Origin: Nonomuraea rubra
Lineage (GTDB): Bacteria > Actinomycetota > Actinomycetes > Streptosporangiales > Streptosporangiaceae
DNA: 64,000 nt
Direction of reading: 5' to 3'
Assembly (NCBI RefSeq): GCF_014207985.1
Contig: NZ_JACHMI010000001.1
Span: 6,927,001 to 6,991,000 of the forward strand
The first letter of the stretch is position 1. Every line of letters starts with the position of its first letter. The translations under genes and the position numbers were made by a program. A model generated the notes under the pieces. It worked only from the letters and a program-made list of their open reading frames with translations, searched no databases and had not been told where the DNA came from. Of this stretch, positions 56,686 through 64,000 are shown in pieces.

Positions 56686-57756
56686 ATGATCCTTACCAAG
56701 ACCGCCGCGCTCGCTCTCGCCCTGACCACCGTCGCCCCGGTGCACGACGAGCTGAAGACCCAGCTGGACGCGTTGGTCGACGCCAAGGCCATGACCGCCG
56801 CGCTGGCGCTGGTGCGCGAGGACGGCCGCGACCGGAGCATGGCCGCCGGCGTGCGGGACCTGCGGTCGAAGGCGCCGGCCGACCCGCACGGCCACTTCCG
56901 GGTGGGCAGCGTGACCAAGACGTTCGTGGCGACCGTGCTGCTGCAACTGGCCGACGAGGGCAAGCTGTCCCTGGACGACCAGGTGAGCAAGCACCTGCCG
57001 GGCGCCCTGCCCGAGGGCAGCACCGTCACCGTCCGGCAGGCGCTCAACCACACCAGCGGCATCTTCGACTACGCCGGCGCCGGCATCCCCGGCTGGTCGG
57101 TGCGTGACTACCGGCCGCGCGAGACGCTGTACGACCAGACGCCGCAGGAGCTGCTGGCCGTCGGCCTGTCGAAGCCGGCGTACTTCAAGCCGGGCGGCGG
57201 CTGGCGTTACTCGAACACGAACTACGTGATCGCCGCCATGCTCATCGAGAAGCTGACCGGCAACCCGTACGCGAAGGAGATCGAGAACCGCATCCTGCGC
57301 CCGCTCGGCCTGCGGCACACGCTGCTGCCCGGCCACCGCAAGGACCTGCCCAGGCCGCACGCCCGCGGCTACGCGCCGTACCAGGGCAGGATGGTCGACG
57401 CGACCCGGATGAACCCGTCCCTGGAGTACGGCGCGGGCGAGATCATCTCGACCACGGCCGATCTGGCGACGTTCCTCGACGCGCTGCTCGGCGGCAAGCT
57501 CACCAGCGGGCAGGCGCTCAAGCAGATGCGCACGCTGGAGGACGCGGGCAGGGGCATGGGCTACGGGCTGGGCCTGCAGGCGTTCCCGCTGCCGTGCGGC
57601 GGCAAGGTGTACGGCCACAGCGGCGGCACGTTCGGCTACCCGACCTACGCGCTGCGCTCGGATTCCGGCCGCACGCTGGTCCTTTCCGGCAATCCGTACT
57701 CCGGCGAGGTCCCCGCCGACGCCCTTCCGAAGGTTCTGGCCACCGCGTTCTGCTGA
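56686..57756 (+). CDS. Serine hydrolase of the beta-lactamase/DD-peptidase fold
   Basis: 356 residues. A short hydrophobic start (TKTAALALALTTVAPV) may be a weak signal peptide. The class C/DD-peptidase triad motifs are all present: RVGSVTKTFVAT (SxxK), WRYSNTNYVIAAMLI (YxN) and VYGHSGGTFGYPTY (HxG). Likely a D-alanyl-D-alanine carboxypeptidase or esterase; beta-lactamase activity cannot be judged from sequence. The ATG at 56686 has no ribosome site but follows TAGCGT by seven bases, as in leaderless genes. It has no operon partner. Confidence 0.92.
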   Translation: MILTKTAALALALTTVAPVHDELKTQLDALVDAKAMTAALALVREDGRDRSMAAGVRDLRSKAPADPHGHFRVGSVTKTFVATVLLQLADEGKLSLDDQVSKHLPGALPEGSTVTVRQALNHTSGIFDYAGAGIPGWSVRDYRPRETLYDQTPQELLAVGLSKPAYFKPGGGWRYSNTNYVIAAMLIEKLTGNPYAKEIENRILRPLGLRHTLLPGHRKDLPRPHARGYAPYQGRMVDATRMNPSLEYGAGEIISTTADLATFLDALLGGKLTSGQALKQMRTLEDAGRGMGYGLGLQAFPLPCGGKVYGHSGGTFGYPTYALRSDSGRTLVLSGNPYSGEVPADALPKVLATAFC

Positions 57757-57784
57757 TTCGGCGTGCGAGGAGCACCGCCGGCGC

Positions 57785-58678
57785 TCAGCGAGCCCCGCCC
57801 AGCACGAAGGACGTCACGGCGCGGGTGAAGGCGTCCGGCTCCTCGACGTGGCCGAGGTGGCCGCTGTTCTCCAGCATGACCAGCTCGGCGCCGGGAATGC
57901 CGTCGGCCAGCTCGTTCGCCCAGCGCGGGCCGCAGATGACGTCGTGGCGGCCGGCGATGACGAGGGCGGGCGTCCTGATGGCGGGGAGCGCGGCGCGGTC
58001 GTCGATCGGGTCGGGGACGAGCTGCTCGTCCAGGCCGGAGATGAAGGTGCCGGTGATGGAGAACAGGGGCGCGTACTCCTCCTGGTGGTCCCAGTAGTCG
58101 GCGAGGTAGGCGGGCAGCATGCCGCGGGCGGCCCGGGTGGTGCCCTCGTCGTCGGAGAGGCCGCCCAGCGACTGCCACGTGGCGAGGACGGCGGGCAGCT
58201 CCGGCCGGTCCGCGTTGCGCCGCGCGAACGCCTCCATGTTCCTGGCCGCCTCGGCGAAGTGGTCGGCGCCCGTCACCGGCGCGCTGTCGTACAGGATGAC
58301 GCCCGCGAGCAGGTCGGGGCGGGTCAGGGCGTAGTGCTGGGCGACGAAGCCGCCGTGGGAGTGGCCGAGCAGGTGGACGCGGTCCACGCCGAGGTGCTCG
58401 ATCAGCCCGTCCAGGGCGCGGGCGTACCGTTCGCGGGTGTAGCCGTGCGGGTGCGCGGGCAGGCGGCCGGACGCGCCGGTGCCGATCGGCTCGACGTACA
58501 CCATCGTGAGGTGCCGCTCGGCGGCCGGCATCCGCAGGTACTCGTACGACAGCCCCGGCCCGCCCGGGTGGGCCAGGACGACGGGCCCGCTGCCCGCCAC
58601 GTGGTAGCGCTGGCGCACGCCCGCGACGTCGATCAGGTGGCTGCCCGGCGTCAGCGCGCCGGTGACGACCTTGTTCAT
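57785..58678 (-). CDS. Alpha/beta hydrolase (proline iminopeptidase-like)
   Basis: 297 residues, no signal peptide. The oxyanion region is VVLAHPGGPGLSYEY, the nucleophile elbow LLGHSHGGFVAQHYAL, the Asp lies in PALVIAGRHDVICGPR and the His in LENSGHLGHVEEPDAF. HPGGPG is typical of proline iminopeptidases and related esterases. The ATG at 58678 has only a weak GAGATGAG upstream; in-frame upstream codons do not look conserved. It follows the sigma factor gene at 58791 in the same direction, 112 bp away. Confidence 0.92.
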   Translation of the reverse strand: MNKVVTGALTPGSHLIDVAGVRQRYHVAGSGPVVLAHPGGPGLSYEYLRMPAAERHLTMVYVEPIGTGASGRLPAHPHGYTRERYARALDGLIEHLGVDRVHLLGHSHGGFVAQHYALTRPDLLAGVILYDSAPVTGADHFAEAARNMEAFARRNADRPELPAVLATWQSLGGLSDDEGTTRAARGMLPAYLADYWDHQEEYAPLFSITGTFISGLDEQLVPDPIDDRAALPAIRTPALVIAGRHDVICGPRWANELADGIPGAELVMLENSGHLGHVEEPDAFTRAVTSFVLGGAR

Positions 58679-58790
58679 GTTCGGCTCATCTCGTTCGGTG
58701 TTTCGATGACACCGGCAGGATGCGCGGCCGCCGGGAAAGTTCGATCCGCGCGGGGTGAGCCTCGTCACAGCAAGCGGCCCTCGTCCCGCG

Positions 58791-59708
58791 TCAAGGATGG
58801 ATCAGGCGCAGCCGATGGACGCGTCCCCGTTCCAGAGTCATGATCCAGACGACGGAAGGCGGGCAGTGCTCGGGGTCGTCGGCCGGGTTGAGCAGGTCCA
58901 TCTCCCAGATGGCGAGGTCACCGGCGGCCACCACGTCCGCGACCCGCTGCCGCACGCCCGCCTCCAGATCGCCTTCCATCCCCTGGATGGCGAAGTCCCG
59001 GCCGCCTCGCCGGCCCTGGCCGGCGATCAGCTCGGCGTGCGGTGCCCAGCGGTCGTGGACGACCTCGGCGAACGCGCCACGGGAGGCGGCGGCCAGCGTC
59101 TCGACGGCCTCCTGCCGGCTGGCCGCCGTACGTCTCGCGGCGTCGTCGTGGGCCAGGCCGGCGGTCGCCAGCAGGGCCTCGGCCAGCTTGGCCCGCGCCT
59201 GGCTCAGGCGGCTGCGCACCGTTCCGACCGGCACCTCGCAGGCGGCCGCGATCTGCTCGTACGACGTCAGGCCGCTGAAGTGCCGTAACGTCAAAGCCAT
59301 CCGCAGGGGCGGGGACAGCTCGCCCATGGCGTGCCACACCCAGTCGCGCAGGGCGCCGGACTCGATGACCTGATCGGGCGTGGGGCCGCCGGACGGCAGG
59401 GTGGCCTCGTCCGCGATCGGCAGGACGGGCGTGGTACGCAGCCGCGCGCGGCAGCCGTTGCGCACCACCATCCGCAACCAGGCACCGGCCGCCCCCGGGT
59501 CGCGCACGTCGCCGATGCGCCGCAGGGCCACCAGCGCCGCGTCCTGCAGCACATCGTCCACGTCCGGCACGTGCCCCAGCAGGCTGAGCGCCACCGCGCG
59601 CATGCCCGCCTGGTGCCTGGCCAGCAGCAGGCCCAGCGCGGGCGCTTCCCCCGCCTGGGCCCGCAGGGTCAATTCGGCGTCGGAGGGCGACGACGACATG
59701 TCATTCAT
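58791..59708 (-). CDS. ECF sigma factor with C-terminal SnoaL-like domain
   Basis: 305 residues, longer than standard ECF sigma factors. Region 2 is LLARHQAGMRAVALSLLGHV and DVDDVLQDAALVALRRIGDV; region 4 is LSPPLRMALTLRHFSGLTSY and ACEVPVGTVRSRLSQARAKL. The C-terminal ~110 residues (FAEVVHDRWAPHAELIAGQG to the end) form an NTF2/SnoaL-like domain, as in sigma factors whose activity is controlled in cis by that extension and which need no separate anti-sigma factor. The start is ATG 59708, or ATG 59699 three codons later; neither has a strong ribosome site. Confidence 0.9.
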   Translation of the reverse strand: MNDMSSSPSDAELTLRAQAGEAPALGLLLARHQAGMRAVALSLLGHVPDVDDVLQDAALVALRRIGDVRDPGAAGAWLRMVVRNGCRARLRTTPVLPIADEATLPSGGPTPDQVIESGALRDWVWHAMGELSPPLRMALTLRHFSGLTSYEQIAAACEVPVGTVRSRLSQARAKLAEALLATAGLAHDDAARRTAASRQEAVETLAAASRGAFAEVVHDRWAPHAELIAGQGRRGGRDFAIQGMEGDLEAGVRQRVADVVAAGDLAIWEMDLLNPADDPEHCPPSVVWIMTLERGRVHRLRLIHP

Positions 59709-60052
59709 TCTCTGAAATATTCCTCGCTCGACGATGACGGGATTTTTGCGGCGATCCCATCATCGACACCATAAACGAACCGGCGCCAGGAAACGGAGCC
59801 GCGGGATGCACCTCGACAGCCACTCCGAGCAGGGGAGGATCTCCTGCCGGACGCCTCAACCGACATTTTCCGCGCGCTCCATCAATTCATCGTCAACCGG
59901 ACGCACACGGCGTCAACCATTCATGTAGACGGCGCCGATACCGTTCGTATAGATGCCGTCGATGCGGCGCGCTTAGATTGAATCACCACGGGCGGCTGTT
60001 GCGCTCCGCATGGCGGCCGAATTGGTGCAGAGTAAGTGTTTTCGGGGGAATC
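59709..60052. other. Divergent intergenic region, no gene seen
   Basis: About 340 bp between the divergent sigma factor and methyltransferase genes, AT-richer than its surroundings. GGGGGAA at 60044-60050 is the ribosome site of the methyltransferase. It presumably holds both promoters, but I could not assign elements with confidence. Confidence 0.5.
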
Positions 60053-61117
60053 ATGGGAAAGGCGCTCGACCAGGACCAGGTGATGGCGTTCCTGGAGCGC
60101 GTGATGATCGACAGCGGTGCCGCCTTCGCCGGCCTGTGCACGTCGATCGGCGCCCGGCTCGGGCTCTACGAGGCGATGGCCGGAGCCGGCCCGCTGACCT
60201 CACCCGGCCTCGCCGCACGCACCGGCCTCGACGAGCGCTACGTCCGGGAGTGGCTGGCCGCCCAGGTAGCGGGGCAATACGTGCACTACGCGCCCGGCAC
60301 GGACACGTACCTGCTCCCCGATGAGCACGCCGCCGTGCTCGCTGACCAGGACGCGCCGACGTACTCGGCCGGGGCGTTCACCATGCTGCAGTCGCTGTAC
60401 GCCACCGAGGACGCGCTCGTGGACGCCTACCGCACCGGTGAAGGCGTGGGCTGGGGGGAGCACGGGCCGGCACTGTACGAGGGGGTGGCCGCGTTCTTCC
60501 GCCCCGGATACGCGGCGGCCCTGGTGCCGGAGTGGCTGCCCGCCCTGGACGGGGTCGTGGCGGGGCTGGAGCGGGGCATGCTCGTCGCCGACGTGGGCTG
60601 CGGCTTCGGCCACAGCACGCTGCTCATGGCGCGGGCGTTCCCGAACTCACGCTTTCACGGCTTCGACTTCCACGCCCCCTCTGTCGAGCGGGCGCGCCGT
60701 ACGGCTCAGGAGCAAGGGCTGGCGGATCGGGTGACCTTCGAGGTGGCGGCCGCGGACGACTTCCCCGGGGGCGGCTACGGTCTGATCACCTTCTTCGACT
60801 GCCTGCACGACCTCGGTGACCCCGGCGCCGCGTTCCGGCGGGCCGCCCAGGCACTGGCCGACGGCGGCGCCTGCATGGTGGTCGAGCCGAACGCCGCCGC
60901 GGCGCCCCAGGACAACATCACCACGATCGGCCGGTCCTTCACCGCCACGTCGGCGACGTTGTGCCTGCCCGGCGCGGTGGCCCAGAAGGGGCCGCACACC
61001 CTGGGCAACCACGCCGGCGAGGACACCCTGCGGAGCATCGCGAGCGAGGCCGGCCTGCGCACCTGGAAACTGGCCGCGGAGGACCCGGCCCATCGGGTGT
61101 ACGACATCCGACCCTGA
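60053..61117 (+). CDS. SAM-dependent methyltransferase with winged-helix N-terminus
   Basis: 354 residues. The N-terminal part (about 10-100, FAGLCTSIGARLGLYEAMAG and LAARTGLDERYVREWLAAQV) is a winged-helix dimerisation domain like that of mycobacterial Rv2258c. The Rossmann part has motif I LVADVGCGFGHSTLLMARAF, then FHGFDFHAPSVERARRTAQE and FFDCLHDLGDPGAAFRRAAQ. It transfers methyl from SAM to an unknown acceptor. The ATG at 60053 follows GGGGGAA. First gene of an operon with a SnoaL-like protein, a carboxymuconolactone decarboxylase-like protein and an FAD oxidoreductase, which suggests oxidative tailoring or breakdown of an aromatic compound. Confidence 0.92.
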   Translation: MGKALDQDQVMAFLERVMIDSGAAFAGLCTSIGARLGLYEAMAGAGPLTSPGLAARTGLDERYVREWLAAQVAGQYVHYAPGTDTYLLPDEHAAVLADQDAPTYSAGAFTMLQSLYATEDALVDAYRTGEGVGWGEHGPALYEGVAAFFRPGYAAALVPEWLPALDGVVAGLERGMLVADVGCGFGHSTLLMARAFPNSRFHGFDFHAPSVERARRTAQEQGLADRVTFEVAAADDFPGGGYGLITFFDCLHDLGDPGAAFRRAAQALADGGACMVVEPNAAAAPQDNITTIGRSFTATSATLCLPGAVAQKGPHTLGNHAGEDTLRSIASEAGLRTWKLAAEDPAHRVYDIRP

Positions 61118-61198
61118 CCCGCGTTTCTCCGCCCTGCCGCCCGCACGGCCCGGGACACGGCCGATCAACGACCCCCGCCCCAAAGGAGTCTCCACGCG

Positions 61199-61576
61199 AT
61201 GAGTCACGCCCGTATCAGTGAAGCCCTCCGGGCCCTGGTCTTCGAACCCGAGCCCGCCGTCGAGCTGCGCCAGGTCCTCGACCGGTACTACGCCCCCGAC
61301 TACACCCACCGCAGCGACGGGAAGACGCTGAACCGCGACGAATTCGCGGAGATGGTCGCCCGTACCCGCAGCCAGATCACCGGCGGCACGGTGACCGTGC
61401 TCGACGAGCTGCGTGACGGTGCCGCCTACGCCGAGCGGCACGTCTTCCGCATCACGCTGGCGGACGGCTCCACCCAGCACCGGGAGGTCGCCGTCTTCGG
61501 CACCCTCGCCGAGGACGGCCGCTTCCGGCACCTGAGCGAGACGGGCTTCAGCGTCGGCCCGGACGAGACCCGCTGA
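61199..61576 (+). CDS. SnoaL-like (NTF2-fold) protein
   Basis: 125 residues. LRQVLDRYYAPDYTHRSDGK, LNRDEFAEMVARTRSQITGG, then alternating beta strands (AAYAERHVFRITLADGSTQH and FRHLSETGFSV) give the cone-shaped NTF2 fold used by SnoaL-type cyclases, isomerases and hydroxylase partners. The ATG at 61199 has AAGGAG nine bases upstream. Second gene of the operon; it may act on the same substrate as its neighbours. Confidence 0.85.
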   Translation: MSHARISEALRALVFEPEPAVELRQVLDRYYAPDYTHRSDGKTLNRDEFAEMVARTRSQITGGTVTVLDELRDGAAYAERHVFRITLADGSTQHREVAVFGTLAEDGRFRHLSETGFSVGPDETR

Positions 61577-61593
61577 AACGAGAGGAGCACGTC

Positions 61594-62136
61594 ATGCCCC
61601 GCCTGACCGATCCGGACCCGGCGTCGTTCCCGGACGACGTCCGCGAGTTCCTCACCACCCTGCCGCCCGACCCGATGGTCAGGATGTTGTCCCACTCGGC
61701 GGGCACGGTGAAGCCGTTCGTCCAGCTCGCGGCCGCGCAGTTCTCCTCGCTGGAGCTGCCGGCCCGTTCACGCGAGCTGGTGATCCTCACCGTGGCCGAG
61801 TACACCGAGAGCAGCTTCGTCACGGCCCAGCATGTCCCCATGGCGCGGGCCGCCGGGGTCGACGAGCGGACCCGGGCACTCATCGGCGCCCGGCGGCTCG
61901 ACGACCCCGGGCTGTCCCCCTACGACCGCGCGCTGCTCCGCTTCACCGCCGAGGTGGTGCAGCGGCCGCGCGTCTCCGACGAGCTGCTGCGCGAGGTGCT
62001 GCGGCACCTCAGCGAGCGCGAGCTGGTCGAGGTGCTGCAGGTGGCCGGTTACTACTGGTCGTTCGCCCGGGTGTCCACCGTGCTGGACGTCGAGGTGACC
62101 AAGGTCTACGACGAACCGGTGTTGAACCGGGATTGA
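61594..62136 (+). CDS. Carboxymuconolactone decarboxylase-like protein
   Basis: 180 residues, all-helical. FSSLELPARSRELVILTVAE and YTESSFVTAQHVPMARAAGV match the CMD/AhpD family, as does LLREVLRHLSERELVEVLQV. The CxxC of AhpD-type peroxidase members is absent (the region reads EYTESSFVTAQH), so a decarboxylase-type or isomerase-type role is more likely than redox. The ATG at 61594 has AGAGGAG upstream, 17 bp after the SnoaL-like gene. Confidence 0.88.
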   Translation: MPRLTDPDPASFPDDVREFLTTLPPDPMVRMLSHSAGTVKPFVQLAAAQFSSLELPARSRELVILTVAEYTESSFVTAQHVPMARAAGVDERTRALIGARRLDDPGLSPYDRALLRFTAEVVQRPRVSDELLREVLRHLSERELVEVLQVAGYYWSFARVSTVLDVEVTKVYDEPVLNRD

Positions 62137-62175
62137 CCCGGGCTTCTCCCCATTCCCTACCTCAGGAGCACTTTC

Positions 62176-63573
62176 ATGCACGACCAGCGGCCGTCCACCG
62201 GTCCCTCGAACTTCGACCGGAACGACCTGCCCGCCGAGCTGCGGGACCGGGCGCTGCTGCCCGGGGACGACGGGTACGCCGCCGAGACCCGTACCTTCAA
62301 CCTGAGAGCCGACGTCCGGCCGGGCGTGGTCATAGCCGCGGCCTCGGCGCGCGACGTCCAGGCCGCGGTACGGCTGGCGGCGGCCAGGAACGCGCCGATC
62401 GCCGCCATGGCCACCGGGCACGCGGTGCAGCCGGTGCCGATCGGGCCGGACGCGGTGCTGGTGAGCACCCGGGCCTTGCAGGAGGTCACCGTGGACGCCG
62501 GGGCACGCACCGCCCGGATCGAGGCGGGAGTGCTCTGGGGGCAGGCCGTCGCCGAGATCACCAAGTACGGGCTCGCGCCGCTGAACGGAGCCAGCCCCGG
62601 CGTGGGTGTCGTCGGCTTCGTGCTGGCCGGCGGGCACAGCCCCACGCTCGGCCGGGCCCACGGGTACGCCGCCGACCACGTCAACCGGATCCAGGTGGTG
62701 ACCGCCGACGGCGAGTTGCGCACCGTCACCGCCGGCAGTGACCCTGAGCTGTTCTTCGGCCTGCGCGGCGGGAAGGGCAACTTCGGCATCGTCACGGCCG
62801 TCGAGATCGCGCTCTTCCCGGTGACCACCCTGTACGGGGGCTCGCTCATCTTCCCGGCTGGAAGCGCCCGCACCGTGCTGAACGCCTACCGCGAATGGGT
62901 GGAGACCGTACCGGAGACCATGTCGTCCTCCGTCGCGCTGCTGCGGCTGCCGGACGCGCCGGTCCTGCCGGAGCCGCTGCGCGGGCAGCAGGTCGTCAGC
63001 GTCCGCATCTCCTGCACCGACCCTGCGGAGCGCGGCGCCGCCCTGGTCGAGCCGCTGCGCGCCGTCGCGACGCCGATCATGGACCTGGTACGCGAGATGC
63101 CGTACGCCGACTGCGCCTCCATCCACTCCGACCCGGTCGACCCGGCCGCCGTCCAGGAGCGGGGCGGGCTCCTGCGCGAGCTGACCGCCGAGACGGTCGA
63201 CGCCCTGCTCGCCGTCGCGGAGGCGGCGGTGGCTCCCCCGGATCTGCTGGAGGTGCGGCACCTCGGCGGCGCGTTCGCGCGTCAGCCCAGGGTGCCGAAC
63301 GCGATCTCGTACCGGGCCGCCGCCTTCACCCTCTTCATGGCCAACATCGGCGGGACGGCCGGCGCCGAGGAGATCGACGCGGCGCAGGCCGCGGCGATCG
63401 AGCGGCTGCGGCCCTGGTGCACCGGATACAGCCTGCTCAGCTTCATGTCCGACGTCGACGGCGTCGAGCGGGGTTACCGGCCGGAGGTCTACCGCGAGCT
63501 GGTCTCGCTGAAGCGTCGGGTCGACCCGGCCAACCTGTTCCGGCTCAACCACAACATCCGTCCCGACGTGTGA
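62176..63573 (+). CDS. FAD-binding oxidoreductase (berberine-bridge type)
   Basis: 465 residues. The FAD-binding PCMH domain (about 40-220) has VVIAAASARDVQAAVRLAAA, PIAAMATGHAVQPVP (the His that commonly binds FAD covalently), ASPGVGVVGFVLAGGHSPTL and FFGLRGGKGNFGIVTAVEIA. The Cys used for a second covalent FAD bond is replaced (GVGVVG). The C-terminal BBE segment ends VDPANLFRLNHNIRPDV. Such enzymes oxidise phenols, sugars or polyketide intermediates. There is no signal peptide, so it is probably cytoplasmic. The ATG at 62176 has AGGAG seven bases upstream. Last gene of the four-gene operon. Confidence 0.93.
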   Translation: MHDQRPSTGPSNFDRNDLPAELRDRALLPGDDGYAAETRTFNLRADVRPGVVIAAASARDVQAAVRLAAARNAPIAAMATGHAVQPVPIGPDAVLVSTRALQEVTVDAGARTARIEAGVLWGQAVAEITKYGLAPLNGASPGVGVVGFVLAGGHSPTLGRAHGYAADHVNRIQVVTADGELRTVTAGSDPELFFGLRGGKGNFGIVTAVEIALFPVTTLYGGSLIFPAGSARTVLNAYREWVETVPETMSSSVALLRLPDAPVLPEPLRGQQVVSVRISCTDPAERGAALVEPLRAVATPIMDLVREMPYADCASIHSDPVDPAAVQERGGLLRELTAETVDALLAVAEAAVAPPDLLEVRHLGGAFARQPRVPNAISYRAAAFTLFMANIGGTAGAEEIDAAQAAAIERLRPWCTGYSLLSFMSDVDGVERGYRPEVYRELVSLKRRVDPANLFRLNHNIRPDV

Positions 63574-63706
63574 CGGAGCGGGCTGCCCCCGGCCCGCATG
63601 AACCACCCTCACCACGCGAGGCCCTCCCTGGATCCCGGCCAGCGGCGGGAAATTGCTGAGCCCTTGGCGCTCGTGGCATTATCCGCGCTGGTGAAAGGAT
63701 GTGGTC

Positions 63707-64000
63707 GTGGTGCCGAGCCTGCAAGACGCACCCGTCGAGCTGGTCAACCGGGTCGTCGAACGGGAGGCGCTCACCGGGTTTCTCGAGGCCGTCCGCACGG
63801 GTGAGGGGCGGGCTCTCGTCCTGAGCGGGGACGCGGGGCTCGGCAAGACGGCACTGCTCAACGATGTCGCCGCCCAGGCGCGCGGGTTCAGCGTGCTGCG
63901 GGTGTCGGGCATGCAGTCGGAGATGGAGCTGGCCTTCGCCGGGCTGCACCAGCTGTGCGGCCCGTTGCTGAAGCGGGTGGAGGTGCTGCCCCGGCCACAG
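63707..64000 (+). CDS. ATP-binding LuxR-family (LAL) regulator, 5' part only
   Basis: 98 codons before the window ends. VELVNRVVEREALTGFLEAV and Walker A LSGDAGLGKTALLNDVAA, then GMQSEMELAFAGLHQLCGPL are the standard start of large actinobacterial AAA-ATPase/LuxR regulators, which are about 900 residues with a C-terminal LuxR helix-turn-helix. That end is outside the window. The start is taken as GTG 63707, seven bases after AAAGGA; several adjacent GTG codons make this uncertain. Its position suggests control of the preceding operon. Confidence 0.85.
   Translation, partial: MVPSLQDAPVELVNRVVEREALTGFLEAVRTGEGRALVLSGDAGLGKTALLNDVAAQARGFSVLRVSGMQSEMELAFAGLHQLCGPLLKRVEVLPRPQ

Overview
The window is GC-rich DNA with strong third-position G/C bias, GTG and TTG starts, many ATGA/GTGA stop-start overlaps, LacI-controlled sugar loci with lipoprotein binding proteins, SigE-type sigma factors and several cytochromes P450. 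This points to a soil actinomycete; the mix of genes is most like the Streptosporangiaceae (for example Nonomuraea). The family assignment is inference. I saw no tRNA, rRNA, transposase, integrase, phage gene or CRISPR array.

Layout. (1) 1-6188: an arabinoside utilisation locus: binding protein, two permeases and a GH51 arabinofuranosidase, divergent from a LacI regulator with a perfect 16-bp palindromic operator between them. (2) 6189-7859: decayed DNA with fragments of a GH32 enzyme and an NB-ARC/AfsR-like protein. (3) 7860-15357: a lipoprotein, a Tat-exported aldo/keto reductase divergent from a LysR gene, a membrane protein divergent from a GntR-TetR two-domain regulator, a lipoprotein/membrane-protein pair and a MerR regulator. 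(4) 15718-17758: a broken PadR-type ABC exporter operon followed by an intact P450. (5) 17990-21797: an exporter operon led by a ribbon-helix-helix protein and preceded by repeated TGACGTCA sites. (6) 21841-28420: remnants of an APC permease, a DUF998 protein and a TetR regulator lie among a PadR-DUF1048-DUF1048 operon, a membrane protein/TetR divergent pair, a methyltransferase and a glycosyltransferase-P450 operon. (7) 28615-32545: assorted single genes.

(8) 32700-48472 is the functional core, a beta-mannan utilisation locus. Three secreted mannanases (GH5, GH26-CBM13 and a frameshifted GH26-Calx-beta) run leftward. A GH2 beta-mannosidase, a LacI regulator, an ABC importer, mannose-6-phosphate isomerase and a ROK kinase run rightward. 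Two copies of a LacI-type operator, CTAAAnCGnTCTAG, sit at the two control points. Secreted enzymes would cut mannan, the importer take up oligosaccharides, the beta-mannosidase release mannose, and the kinase and isomerase pass it to fructose-6-phosphate.

(9) 48481-59708 is mixed. It holds truncated genes (hydrolase/TetR pair, STAND NTPase, glutamine amidotransferase, LysR), a lipase, a beta-lactamase-fold hydrolase, an alpha/beta hydrolase and two sigma factor genes. One sigma gene (51492-52025) overlaps a gene for an unusual membrane protein that joins a short cytoplasmic segment and one membrane helix to a periplasmic NMT1/SsuA-type binding domain. It looks like a ligand-sensing anti-sigma partner and is the best candidate here for an undescribed system. 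(10) 60053-63573 is a four-gene methyltransferase / SnoaL-like / carboxymuconolactone decarboxylase-like / FAD oxidoreductase operon, followed by the start of an ATPase of the large LuxR type cut by the window end.

At least a dozen genes are truncated, deleted or frameshifted, which is a high density for 64 kb. Some single-base shifts could be assembly errors, but the multi-fragment remnants cannot.
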